Shown here: positions 1-7,900 of the stretch, piece after piece
How the letters are laid out: each line of letters starts with the position of its first letter
Position numbering within the stretch: position 1 is the first letter of the stretch
DNA from: Scybalosoma faecavium
Lineage (GTDB): Bacteria; Bacillota; Clostridia; Christensenellales; Christensenellaceae
Reading direction: 5' to 3'
Assembly (NCBI GenBank): GCA_018716135.1
Contig: DVKG01000007.1
Location: 1-64,000, forward strand
Length of the DNA: 64,000 nucleotides
The notes under the pieces: generated by a model
The model's database searches: none
The model's input: the letters and a program-made list of their open reading frames with translations, nothing else
Told to the model about the DNA's origin: nothing
Translations under genes and position numbers: made by a program

Positions 1-7
1 AAAGTCG

Positions 8-36
8 TTGACAAATAAAGAGGCTTGTGGTACAAT
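8..36 (+). promoter_or_regulatory. Promoter of the tRNA cluster
   Basis: TTGACA at 8-13 and TACAAT at 31-36 are separated by exactly 17 bases, a near-consensus vegetative promoter. It lies about 55 bases before the first tRNA, so the four tRNAs are probably one transcript. Confidence 0.85.
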
Positions 37-90
37 TTCTTCTCGTCAGCGGGTACCCTGAGGATCAGCCCCTAGCGCGTTGCGCGCTGT

Positions 91-167
<77 letters not shown>

Positions 168-172
168 GACGT

Positions 173-248
173 GGTGGGTATAGTTCAGCGGTAGAGCGCC
201 AGATTGTGGCTCTGGATGTCGTGGGTTCGAACCCCACTACTCACCCCA
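173..248 (+). tRNA. tRNA-His (anticodon GTG), CCA encoded
   Basis: The extra G at 173 (position -1) faces the discriminator C at 245, the hallmark of tRNA-His. The acceptor arm GTGGGTA pairs with TACTCAC. The loop TTGTGGC between CCAGA and TCTGG gives anticodon GTG. Confidence 0.95.
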
Positions 249-262
249 CTTTTTCCCCTTGT

Positions 263-337
263 TGGGGTATCGCCAAGCGGTAAGGCACGGGACTTTGACT
301 CCCGCATTCGTAGGTTCAAATCCTGCCACCCCAGCCA
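263..337 (+). tRNA. tRNA-Gln (anticodon TTG), CCA encoded
   Basis: The loop CTTTGAC closed by CGGGA/TCCCG gives anticodon TTG. The acceptor arm starts with T as in other firmicute tRNA-Gln; its last pair is an A-C mismatch. CCA is encoded at 335-337. Confidence 0.93.
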
Positions 338-352
338 ACAATTGAATTATTT

Positions 353-428
353 GACTCGCTAGCTCAGTTGGTAGAGCATTTGACTTTTAATCAAAGGGTC
401 CGGGGTTCGAATCCCCGGCGGGTCACCA
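353..428 (+). tRNA. tRNA-Lys (anticodon TTT), CCA encoded
   Basis: The acceptor arm GACTCGC pairs with GCGGGTC with one G-T pair. The loop CTTTTAA closed by TTTGA/TCAAA gives anticodon TTT. The discriminator is A425 and CCA follows. Confidence 0.95.
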
Positions 429-456
429 GAGCGTATAAAACGCAAACTTCAGTATA

Positions 457-491
457 CAGGTTTTACAGAAATGTGAAACCTGTTTTATTTT
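457..491 (+). terminator. Intrinsic terminator of the tRNA cluster
   Basis: An 11-bp stem (CAGGTTTTACA / TGTGAAACCTG) with a GAAA loop is followed by TTTTATTTT. Confidence 0.92.
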
Positions 492-599
492 GCCCAAAAT
501 AGGCACGAGAGAATCTCGAGCAGTTTATCTCAAGTTTAAAAATGGCGAGGCGAAGTATGATATAATTATTTAAATGACGAGTGAAAGGGGAGAAAGCGC

Positions 600-2060
600 A
601 TGACTATTCGCAAGCGGTTGTTTCTTTCCAATATTCTTATGATTTTTCTCCCGGCCATTATCACGGTGTTTATTGGACTGATTTGTGTTGGCGTTATATG
701 GATTACTGTAGTCGGCGGCGCGGGATTAGATTTGCATGATGCGGAGGACTTTAACCGGGTTTGTCTGGCTATTACTGAATCTATGGAGCATAAGCTTGAC
801 AGAGGGGCAGATCTCGTTTCTCTGAACACGCTGCTGGAAAATAACGGAATGACGGCGCAGGTTTTTCGCGGAGATACGGAAGTTTATTCTTTTGGAACTA
901 CATATGAAAATGACGACAGATTGAAAACAGCGGCGGAGATGTTGACAGGCAATTCTATTGTATCTCAAAATGGGCGCAGTCTGTATAAAACGTACGAAAC
1001 GATAAACGGAGAACAATACACCATTTATCTGTTGGGCGGGAATCACAGTGAGAGCGCTTATGCAAATTTAAAAGCGGCGCTGACTGCCTCGGCTGTGTTG
1101 ATTTTATTTGTTATTTTCATATCCGTCCTTTTGACAAATCGCTTTTTGACGAAATTTATTTTTCGACGGATTGAAGTGCCGCTGGATATTTTGACAGCGG
1201 GTGTACATGAGATACGAGATGGGAATTTGGAGTTTCAAATTGAATATGATCGACAGGATGAATTTCTGCCAATCTGCGAAGACTTCAATGAGATGGCCAA
1301 ACGCCTGAAGGAATCTGTTGCTAAAATTCAGCAGCAGGAGCAAAGCCGAAAGGAGCTGCTTGCCGGAATCTCTCACGACATTCGCTCGCCGCTGACCGCC
1401 ATTCAGGCGTATGTGGAGGGGCTGAGGGACGGGATAGCCGGAACGCCGGAGGCGCAAAGGCGCTATCTCGACACTATAAAGACAAAAGCAGAAGATATAG
1501 ACCGCATGGTTTCTCAGCTGTTCTTGTTTTCAAAAATGGAGCTGGGAGATTATCCGATAAACGCCGTCCCGATTCGGCTGGACGAAACGATAGAGGCGGC
1601 TGTTTCTTATGCGAAAGCAGAGTATGCCGAGCGAGGTCTGCGGTTAGAGACTGATTTGACGCCGGTGACGGTAGTGGCAGACCCTGTTCAGTTTGACAGA
1701 GTTATATCCAACATTATGGAAAACAGTCTGAAATACAAGGAAGCAAAGACAGGCTTGCTCCGTATTGCGCTGACCAAACAAGGTGCAAATTGCATTCTGA
1801 CCTTTGATGACGACGGTCCCGGCGTTCCTGACGAGGCTCTTCCGCGTCTGTTTGAGGTGTTTTACCGCAGCGACCCGGCCAGACGGGAACCGCACAAGGG
1901 CAGCGGTCTGGGACTGGCAATAGTTAAGAGCATTGTTGTACGCGCAGGAGGAAGCATTGCGGCGATGAAAAGCGCACTTGGCGGACTGCGGATTGAAATT
2001 TGTCTGCCATATAAGGAAGGGAGTGAAACGGATGGCGAAAATACTGATTGTGGAGGATGA
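600..2060 (+). CDS. Membrane sensor histidine kinase (HAMP, HisKA, HATPase_c)
   Basis: Sensor kinase of a two-component system, 486 residues. An N-terminal membrane segment (about 9-40) and a second one (about 160-183) enclose an extracytoplasmic region of about 120 residues that I do not recognise. A HAMP linker follows. The H box GISHDIRSPL puts the phospho-acceptor at His259. The N box (NIMENSLKY), the G1 motif DDGPGVP and the G2 motif GSGLGLAIV complete the ATP-binding domain. The ATG at 600 follows AAAGGGGAGA. The gene overlaps the response regulator by 29 bases, so the two are translated together. The signal sensed is unknown. Confidence 0.93.
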   Translation: MTIRKRLFLSNILMIFLPAIITVFIGLICVGVIWITVVGGAGLDLHDAEDFNRVCLAITESMEHKLDRGADLVSLNTLLENNGMTAQVFRGDTEVYSFGTTYENDDRLKTAAEMLTGNSIVSQNGRSLYKTYETINGEQYTIYLLGGNHSESAYANLKAALTASAVLILFVIFISVLLTNRFLTKFIFRRIEVPLDILTAGVHEIRDGNLEFQIEYDRQDEFLPICEDFNEMAKRLKESVAKIQQQEQSRKELLAGISHDIRSPLTAIQAYVEGLRDGIAGTPEAQRRYLDTIKTKAEDIDRMVSQLFLFSKMELGDYPINAVPIRLDETIEAAVSYAKAEYAERGLRLETDLTPVTVVADPVQFDRVISNIMENSLKYKEAKTGLLRIALTKQGANCILTFDDDGPGVPDEALPRLFEVFYRSDPARREPHKGSGLGLAIVKSIVVRAGGSIAAMKSALGGLRIEICLPYKEGSETDGENTDCGG

Positions 2061-2721
2061 TGCTGCCATTGCTGCTATTGAGCGGGATTATCTCAGCGTC
2101 AGCGGCTTTGAAGTGGAAATCGCAGAGGATGGAAATTCCGGACTGAGAAAAGGCAGCACGGGAGCGTATGATCTCATTCTGCTGGATCTAATGCTGCCGG
2201 AGATGGACGGTTTTGAAGTATGCCGAAGGCTGCGCGAGAAAACGGATATTCCGATTCTTATGGTGACGGCAAGGCGGGAGGATATTGATAAAATCCGCGG
2301 GCTTGGTCTCGGGGCGGATGATTATATAGAAAAGCCATTCTCTCCCGGCGTGCTGGTAGCGAGAGTTAAAGCGAATCTCAACCAGTATAAGAGGCTGACC
2401 GGAAGGGAGAAGGAGCCGTCAGAGATTAGTCTGGGCGGCGTGCGCATCAATACCGGAACTCACAGAGTATTTGTTGACGGCAAGGAAATCGAGCTGAAAA
2501 ACAAAGAGTATAAGCTTCTTTTGTTTTTGATGCTCAATGTTGATTTGGTTTTCGACCGAGAGACTCTCTATGAAAAGGTTTGGGGACTTGATGCTTTGGG
2601 AGACAATGCGACGGTGGCCGTACATATAAACCGTTTGCGGGAGAAAATAGAAAAAGACCCGGCGAAGCCCCGCTATATCGAAACAGTTTGGGGCGCAGGC
2701 TATAGATTCAGAGGATGCTGA
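2032..2721 (+). CDS. OmpR-family response regulator
   Basis: Receiver domain plus winged-helix DNA-binding domain, 229 residues. The start MAKILIVEDD at 2032 follows AAGGAAGGGAG and gives the normal receiver N-terminus with its acidic pair; a longer upstream reading lacks this support. The phospho-acceptor is Asp52 in LLDLMLPEMDG, and the conserved Lys lies in IEKPF. The C-terminal half has the OmpR-type wing ending in GAGYRF. It is the partner of the overlapping kinase. The transporter gene begins two bases after its stop, so that gene is a likely operon member, though not proof of the regulon. Confidence 0.94.
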   Translation: MAKILIVEDDAAIAAIERDYLSVSGFEVEIAEDGNSGLRKGSTGAYDLILLDLMLPEMDGFEVCRRLREKTDIPILMVTARREDIDKIRGLGLGADDYIEKPFSPGVLVARVKANLNQYKRLTGREKEPSEISLGGVRINTGTHRVFVDGKEIELKNKEYKLLLFLMLNVDLVFDRETLYEKVWGLDALGDNATVAVHINRLREKIEKDPAKPRYIETVWGAGYRFRGC

Positions 2722-2722
2722 T

Positions 2723-3595
2723 ATGTGGATTGTTTTAGCGTTTTGCTCGGCGTTTTTCGCCGGTCTGACTTCCATTCTGGCAAAATGCGGTATACAAAAA
2801 ACCGATTCTACCGCGGCGACGGCAATCCGAACTGTTGTGGTGCTGGTTTTTTCGTGGCTGATGGTATTTATCGTTGGGTCTCAGCATCAGATAGCTTCGA
2901 TTGATGCAGAAACTCTGTTGTTTCTGATTTTGTCGGGATGCGCTACCGGTGCGTCATGGCTATGCTATTTCAAGGCGCTCCAACTGGGCGACGTAAATAA
3001 AGTTGTGCCTATAGACAAATCCAGCGCGATTTTGACAATTATTTTAGCCTTTCTCTTTTTAAAAGAGCCGATTAGCGTTTACAGCGCCGTCGCTGTAATT
3101 TTAATCGGCATTGGCACGTTTCTGATGATTGAGAAAAAAGATGTTAGTCAGTCTGCGAAGAAAGGCAAAGGCTGGCTTTTTTATGCGATTGGATCGGCGG
3201 TATTTGCAAGTCTGACTTCGATTCTAGGCAAAATCGGTATATCCGGCGTGGAGTCTAATCTCGGGACGGCTATACGCACCGGAGTAGTGCTGGTCATGTC
3301 GTGGATTATGGTGTTCGTAACGGGGAAGCAGAAGAATATTGTAAAAATTCCGAAGAAAGAACTCTGTTTTATTCTTTTGTCCGGGATTGCTACCGGAGGC
3401 TCGTGGCTTTGTTATAAGGCGCTTCAGGATGGCCTTGCCAGTGTTGTGGTTCCAATTGACAAAATGAGCATCCTTATAACAATCGCTTTTTCGTACTTTG
3501 TTTTTCGCGAACGCTTATCGAAAAAAGCCGCGTTTGGGCTCGCGGGCATTGTCGTAGGAACATTTGCGATGATGATTCCAAGCTTAATTAGTTAA
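2723..3595 (+). CDS. EamA/DMT-superfamily transporter with two near-duplicate halves
   Basis: A 290-residue membrane protein of about ten segments made of two EamA repeats. The halves are unusually alike. Residues near 12-60 (LTSILAKCGIQ, TAIRTVVVLVFSWLMVF) match residues near 160-205 (LTSILGKIGIS, TAIRTGVVLVMSWIMVF), and SWLCYFKALQ is echoed by SWLCYKALQ. Members of the family export or import small metabolites and drugs across the cytoplasmic membrane; the substrate cannot be read from sequence. It starts two bases after the response-regulator stop, pointing to co-transcription and possibly control by that system. Confidence 0.88.
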   Translation: MWIVLAFCSAFFAGLTSILAKCGIQKTDSTAATAIRTVVVLVFSWLMVFIVGSQHQIASIDAETLLFLILSGCATGASWLCYFKALQLGDVNKVVPIDKSSAILTIILAFLFLKEPISVYSAVAVILIGIGTFLMIEKKDVSQSAKKGKGWLFYAIGSAVFASLTSILGKIGISGVESNLGTAIRTGVVLVMSWIMVFVTGKQKNIVKIPKKELCFILLSGIATGGSWLCYKALQDGLASVVVPIDKMSILITIAFSYFVFRERLSKKAAFGLAGIVVGTFAMMIPSLIS

Positions 3596-3608
3596 AATTA
3601 AAATATAA

Positions 3609-3660
3609 TATAACCGTGAACAGGCGTTCTCTCGTCTTTCGGTTTTGAAGCCTTTGTCGA
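3609..3660 (+). repeat. Interspersed repeat, partial copy (head only)
   Basis: Begins TATAACCGTGAACAG as in the copies at 3806 and 18449, then diverges. The conserved tail of the family is absent and the sequence runs into the terminator at 3668. Confidence 0.6.
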
Positions 3661-3667
3661 AGCGGCT

Positions 3668-3708
3668 GATGTATGCTGAATGAAAGATTACAGCATACAT
3701 CTTTTTAT
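3668..3708 (+). terminator. Intrinsic terminator after the two-component/DMT operon
   Basis: Perfect 11-bp stem GATGTATGCTG / CAGCATACATC with a 12-base loop, followed by TTTTTAT. Confidence 0.85.
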
Positions 3709-3804
3709 ATTCTGAATATTTTATCTCCTGTTTAACTTTGGATAAAAATTAGTTTATCCTCTACTTTTATACTATAGACAATAAATAAAGTTAAGGAACT
3801 GATT

Positions 3805-3875
3805 TTATAACCGTGAACAGACGTTCCCTGCTTCTAGTTCACCTGTTGAATGACGCGGCGGCGCGCGTTATTGAA
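3805..3875 (+). repeat. Interspersed repeat, short copy (head plus tail)
   Basis: Head TTATAACCGTGAACAG and tail TTGAATGACG to TTATTGAA match the long copy at 18449-18593. The internal hairpins of the long copy are missing, so this looks like an internally deleted copy. Confidence 0.7.
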
Positions 3876-4017
3876 AGCGAAATAGGGAGTAAAAACATAT
3901 ATATAAATTTTCCTGTTTATTCGGGCGCTGACTCTGCACAAGACATGTAGAGTCGGAAGTAAGGCTGTATAATTCAGGAGATTACAAAAAAATATTCAGG
4001 AGGGTTATTTTAGAAAT

Positions 4018-4902
4018 ATGAATACTACAAAATCCGGAGCGACAGAAGAAACAAAAAGGATTACGGCGGCAACGGGACTGAGATTTTTACAGGGGGCGCT
4101 GATAGGGCTCGGAGCGGTCCTCCCCGGAATATCCGGAGGGGTTCTATGCGTGGTTTTTGGAGTGTACCGGACAATCATGGAGCTGATTTCACATCCCATT
4201 CAAACATTCAAAAAACACTACAGTACATTAATCCCGCTGATTTTAGGCGGCGGATTCGGGTTTGTTGTCGTCGCGAAGCTGCTGGGCTTTTTGTTGAACA
4301 GATATCCGGACCCGTCCGTATGTCTGTTTGTAGGCTTAATCATAGGGATGCTGCCCTCGCTGTTTCGAGAGGCCGGAGAAAAAGGCAGAAGCAAGGGCTC
4401 CTTTATCTCGCTTGGCGTTTGCTTTTCCGTTGTGTTTGCGCTCCTTTTGGCTCTGAACATGGTTCAGACAGTGATTACGCCGAATTTTGCATGGTATCTG
4501 TTTTGCGGATTGTGCATTGCCATGAGCATTATTGCTCCGGGGATGAGTTTTTCCAGCCTTCTTATGCCTCTGGGGCTGTATACTCCTCTGGTGACAGGGA
4601 TCGGCAATTTCGATTTCAGCGTTTTAATCCCGTCCGGAGTGGGCGCGCTGCTGACGATAGTTCTGCTGGCTAAAGCTGTGGATAATCTCATGGAAAGGCA
4701 TTACAGTGTGGCTTTTCACGGGATAATCGGCATTGTGGCAGCTGCGACTATAGTGATTATTCCGTTCGGGAGCTTCGCGGTCAGCGCTGCATCCTGCGCA
4801 GCGAATATTATTTGTATGGCGTTTGGAATTATTGCCGCGCTGGCGTTGGATAGGTTTAACAGAAGGGTAGAATGCCGGCTATCCGACGGAAAGGAGGCAT
4901 AA
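4018..4902 (+). CDS. popT: DUF368 family membrane protein, PopT-type polyprenyl-phosphate transporter
   Basis: A 294-residue polytopic membrane protein with the DUF368 signature near the N-terminus (ALIGLGAVLPGISGG) and the second conserved block IIAPGMSFSSLLMPLGLYTPL near residue 165. The family was recently assigned as flippases that return undecaprenyl phosphate to the inner face for cell-wall and teichoic-acid synthesis; that role is family knowledge. AGGAGGG lies 13 bases before the ATG. A PAP2 phosphatase gene starts seven bases after the stop, and a lipid-carrier pyrophosphatase next to a carrier flippase makes biochemical sense. Confidence 0.85.
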   Translation: MNTTKSGATEETKRITAATGLRFLQGALIGLGAVLPGISGGVLCVVFGVYRTIMELISHPIQTFKKHYSTLIPLILGGGFGFVVVAKLLGFLLNRYPDPSVCLFVGLIIGMLPSLFREAGEKGRSKGSFISLGVCFSVVFALLLALNMVQTVITPNFAWYLFCGLCIAMSIIAPGMSFSSLLMPLGLYTPLVTGIGNFDFSVLIPSGVGALLTIVLLAKAVDNLMERHYSVAFHGIIGIVAAATIVIIPFGSFAVSAASCAANIICMAFGIIAALALDRFNRRVECRLSDGKEA

Positions 4903-4909
4903 AGCGGAA

Positions 4910-5452
4910 ATGGATATGAAAATCCTTGATTGGATTCAAAGAATGAGCACACCGTGGCTGGATAAATTTATGATAGCGGTTACGACTCTCGGGAAGGGGA
5001 ACGCTGTCTGGCTTGCAAGCGCGATAATTTTGTTTTTGATTCCGAAGACCCGCAGGCTTGGCGCGGCTATGGCTGTGAGTCTTGCGCTGGAGATTTTGTG
5101 CTGCAATGTGATATTGAAACCGCTGATCGCGAGAGTAAGACCATGCGATGTAAATACGGCGGTGCAGCTTCTGATAAACCGTCCTGCCGATTTTTCATTT
5201 CCGTCCGGCCATGCCGGGGCGGCGTTTGCAGCAGCGTCCGCTCTGTACTTTGAAAGAAGCAGATTGTGGATTCCCGCCGGCGTGCTTGCTGTTCTGATCG
5301 CCTTTTCTCGGTTATATCTTTACGTTCATTATCCGAGCGATGTTCTGGTTGGCGCGATGATAGGCATAATGATTGGCTGGGCGGCTGCTTTCTTTACGGA
5401 CAAGGCGGACTTTCTGATTTTGCGGAAAAGCGGTCGCCAATTGTATAAATAA
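4910..5452 (+). CDS. PAP2-superfamily membrane phosphatase, possible undecaprenyl-pyrophosphatase
   Basis: 180 residues, with all three parts of the acid-phosphatase motif: KPLIARVRP (K-x6-RP), FPSGH and SRLYLYVHYPSD (SR-x5-H-x3-D). Hydrophobic segments surround these motifs, as in BcrC/PgpB-type enzymes that remove a phosphate from lipid pyrophosphates outside the membrane. AAGGAGG lies 12 bases upstream and the gene follows popT by seven bases. From this pairing I infer undecaprenyl pyrophosphate as substrate; phosphatidylglycerophosphate or another lipid phosphate is possible. Confidence 0.88.
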   Translation: MDMKILDWIQRMSTPWLDKFMIAVTTLGKGNAVWLASAIILFLIPKTRRLGAAMAVSLALEILCCNVILKPLIARVRPCDVNTAVQLLINRPADFSFPSGHAGAAFAAASALYFERSRLWIPAGVLAVLIAFSRLYLYVHYPSDVLVGAMIGIMIGWAAAFFTDKADFLILRKSGRQLYK

Positions 5453-5455
5453 AGA

Positions 5456-5496
5456 ATATGCGGGAGATATGACGTATTGCCGTATCTCCCGCATAT
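5456..5496. terminator. Bidirectional terminator hairpin between convergent operons
   Basis: 14-bp stem ATATGCGGGAGATA / TATCTCCCGCATAT with a 13-base loop. It lies between the plus-strand PAP2 gene and the end of the minus-strand redox operon. The minus-strand side continues into a T-rich stretch, so it fits that direction best. Confidence 0.75.
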
Positions 5497-5535
5497 ATTA
5501 ACGAATAAAATTTTTGCCTTCGGCCTGCACGCGGA

Positions 5536-6291
5536 TTATTTTAGTTTTCCGTATTGTCCGTCGTCTACAGCCTCGAGCCATTCATTGCCGGTGTTTTCTC
5601 CGGGAACTTCCATAGCCAGATGAGAAAACCAGCTGTCAGGGGCGGCGCCGTGCCAGTGTTTGACGCCGACGGGAATATTGACTACGTCGCCAGGGTGAAG
5701 CTCCTGCGCCGGCTTGCCCCATTCCTGATAATAGCCGCGCCCGGCGACGCAGACGAGAATCTGCCCGCCGCCTTTGTCGGCATGATGTATATGCCAATTG
5801 TTGCGGCAGCCGGGCTCAAAAGTCACGTTAAAAACGCCGACCTGCGAGGTGGAGAGCGGGGCGAGATAGCTGTGCCCGATGAAATATTGCGCAAAAGCGT
5901 CGTTGGGCTGCCCTATGGGGAAGACCATGCTCGCGGCGTGTTCAGATTTTGCATCATCAGCGGGGACGTCCTCGTTCCAGACTTCTTTTGCTAAGCGGAA
6001 TACGGCCCAAGCCTTAGGCCAGCCTGCGTAAAACGCCGCGTGGGTTACGATTTCAGCGATTTCTGCCTTGGTGATGCCGTTCTTTTTAGCCTCCTGTAAA
6101 TGATATATCAACGAGTTATCGGTCAGCCCCTGCGCCATTAGTGCAATTACCGTCACGAGGCTGCGGTCGCGCAGAGAGAGTTTATCATCTCTCGACCACA
6201 CTTCGCCGAATAAAACGTCGTCGTTCAACTCGGCGAACTTGGGAGCGAACTCTCCGAGCTGATCTCTGCCTGTCGTTTGTTTAATAACCAT
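5536..6291 (-). CDS. Carboxymuconolactone decarboxylase-like domain fused to a cupin
   Basis: 251 residues. The N-terminal half is an AhpD/CMD-type helical domain with the typical EIVTHAAFYAGWPKAW stretch near residue 85. The C-terminal half is a cupin with metal-ligand histidines in NNWHIHH and KHWHG. The start at 6291 is chosen because GGAGG lies eight bases before it; a TTG 15 bases upstream would put that GGAGG inside the gene. Such fusions are common beside aldo/keto reductases and are usually of unknown reaction. It is the last gene of the MarR-headed operon. A redox or aromatic-compound role is inference. Confidence 0.88.
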   Translation of the reverse strand: MVIKQTTGRDQLGEFAPKFAELNDDVLFGEVWSRDDKLSLRDRSLVTVIALMAQGLTDNSLIYHLQEAKKNGITKAEIAEIVTHAAFYAGWPKAWAVFRLAKEVWNEDVPADDAKSEHAASMVFPIGQPNDAFAQYFIGHSYLAPLSTSQVGVFNVTFEPGCRNNWHIHHADKGGGQILVCVAGRGYYQEWGKPAQELHPGDVVNIPVGVKHWHGAAPDSWFSHLAMEVPGENTGNEWLEAVDDGQYGKLK

Positions 6292-6309
6292 ATTGCTATC
6301 CTCCAAAAT

Positions 6310-7350
6310 TTATATAATTCTTTGATCTCCGGTTGACCATACGTGCTTATCCTTTGCGGCGGATTCGGTGTTCTGCGCCATAACGCCTACCAGCGGGTGC
6401 GGGACGTAGAGCTCCTCAAGATAAGCAATTTCATCTTCCGTCAGCGTGAGCTGCGCCGCCTTTGCTATGTCGTAAACGTGGCTGCACTTGGTAGCGCCGA
6501 CCACGGGAGAAGCGACTTTCGTAAGCAGCCACGCAAGGGAAATCTCTGTCATGCTGACGCCGCGGCTGTCTGCGAGGTTTTCCGCTCGTTCCAGAATTAC
6601 CTTGTCCTGTTCGGCATATCCGCTGTATTTCAGTTTTGCGTAGCTGTCCTCGAAGAGCCTTTTGGAGAACTCTCCCGGACGTTTAGAAAGCCTTCCGCCG
6701 GCAAGAGGGCTGTACGGCGTCATGGCGATGTTATCCTCTCGGCATAGCCCTGCCATTTCACGTTCTTCCTCGCGGAATATGAGATTGTAATGCCCCTGCA
6801 CGGAGATAAATTTGGCAAAGCCCTCTTTTTCTGCAAGGGCGTTTGCCTTGGCAAGCTGCCATGCGAAGCAGTTGGATATACCGATATAACGCGCTTTTCC
6901 CGATTTCACAATGCGGTTTAGTCCGTCCATAATGTCGTAAAGCGGCGTATTGTAGTCCCACATATGATAAATATAAAGGTCGACATAATTCATACCGAGA
7001 TTTTCAAGGCTTTTGTTCAGCATAGCTTCAATGTGCTGCTGTCCGCTTATTCCGGCTTCAATCTCTTCGTTTGTACGGGGCAGGAATTTGGACGCTACAA
7101 TTACATTGTCTCGCGACGTAAATTCATGCAGCGCTCTGCCGAGGTACTGTTCGCTTGTGCCGCTCTGATAACCAATCGCCGTATCAAAAAAGTTGATTCC
7201 GCTTTCCAAGCCGCAGCGGATTACTGCGCGGGAATCCGATTCGCCCAGCGTCCATGAATGCTGACCTCTGGACGGATCGCCGAAACCCATGCAGCCCATG
7301 CAGATGCGCGAAACAGTTAAATCAGAAGATCCGAGTTTGATGTACTGCAT
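6310..7350 (-). CDS. Aldo/keto reductase
   Basis: NADPH-dependent oxidoreductase with a TIM-barrel fold, 346 residues from MQYIKLGSSDLTVSR. The catalytic tetrad is visible: Asp and Tyr in FFDTAIGYQ, Lys in VIVASKF and His in LYIYHMWD. The C-terminal cofactor region is present (ATKCSHV). AAGGAG six bases before the ATG at 7350 decides the start; a longer reading would overlap the flavodoxin stop. It lies between flavodoxin and the CMD/cupin gene in the same operon. The substrate is probably a carbonyl compound but is not identifiable. Confidence 0.92.
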   Translation of the reverse strand: MQYIKLGSSDLTVSRICMGCMGFGDPSRGQHSWTLGESDSRAVIRCGLESGINFFDTAIGYQSGTSEQYLGRALHEFTSRDNVIVASKFLPRTNEEIEAGISGQQHIEAMLNKSLENLGMNYVDLYIYHMWDYNTPLYDIMDGLNRIVKSGKARYIGISNCFAWQLAKANALAEKEGFAKFISVQGHYNLIFREEEREMAGLCREDNIAMTPYSPLAGGRLSKRPGEFSKRLFEDSYAKLKYSGYAEQDKVILERAENLADSRGVSMTEISLAWLLTKVASPVVGATKCSHVYDIAKAAQLTLTEDEIAYLEELYVPHPLVGVMAQNTESAAKDKHVWSTGDQRII

Positions 7351-7399
7351 TTCGTTCTCCTTTCGGCATACTTCGTTTTGCGCCGGCTGTTCGGTCATG

Positions 7400-7882
7400 C
7401 TAAATGTTCAAACTTTTCAGCCACGATGCAACGGATGCGCTGCTTTCGCGACTGCTCATTTTTTTGCCGGTTTTCCATTTTGTCTCGGCTGAACAGCATT
7501 TTTTCAAAATGCTTTCCGTCTTTCCCATACCGCTGCCGCCGGAGGTGGCAAAAGGGATGACGGTCTTTCCGGAAAAATCATAGCTTTCTAAGAATGTGTT
7601 GATGATGGTTGGAGCTACGTACCACCAAATCGGAAAACCGACGAATACCGTGTCGTACTGCGCCATGTTCTCGACCCTGTTTGCAATAGCAGGGCGAGAA
7701 GCGGGGTTTTTCATTTCTATACTGGAACGACTGCCCGAATCGTTCCAGTTCAAATCTGCCGAGGTATACGGCTGCTGCGGTTTGATTTCATATAAATCGC
7801 CGCCTGTGGCTTCGGCTATCCTGTCTGCGAGCTTTGCAGTGTTGCCGCTCGCTGAAAAATACGCAACTAAAACTTTTTTCAT
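7400..7882 (-). CDS. Flavodoxin
   Basis: 160-residue FMN-binding electron carrier. The N-terminus VLVAYFSASGNTAKLAD is the phosphate-binding loop of flavodoxins, and VGFPIWWYVAPT near residue 84 is the typical flavin-stacking region. The length fits a short-chain flavodoxin of the type found beside aldo/keto reductases in clostridia. It lies in the MarR-headed operon, 18 bases after the upstream reductase gene, and may pass electrons within this pathway; that is inference. Confidence 0.92.
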   Translation of the reverse strand: MKKVLVAYFSASGNTAKLADRIAEATGGDLYEIKPQQPYTSADLNWNDSGSRSSIEMKNPASRPAIANRVENMAQYDTVFVGFPIWWYVAPTIINTFLESYDFSGKTVIPFATSGGSGMGKTESILKKCCSAETKWKTGKKMSSRESSASVASWLKSLNI

Positions 7883-7900
7883 TTTAAGACCTCCTCGCTT

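Larger units (their letters stand above)
3596..4017. other. Intergenic region with repeat copies and a terminator
   Basis: This gap of about 420 bases has no convincing gene. It holds two copies of an interspersed sequence starting TATAACCGTGAACAG (3609 and 3806), an intrinsic terminator between them, and a small hairpin GACTCT/AGAGTC near 3930-3954. ATTCAGGAG occurs twice just before the popT-like gene. A TATAAT-like box at 3968-3973 has no good -35 partner. Confidence 0.7.

Noticed and set aside
1978..2031. 18-codon extension of the response regulator
   Set aside because: The receiver domain begins MAKILIVEDD, and a ribosome site precedes that ATG.
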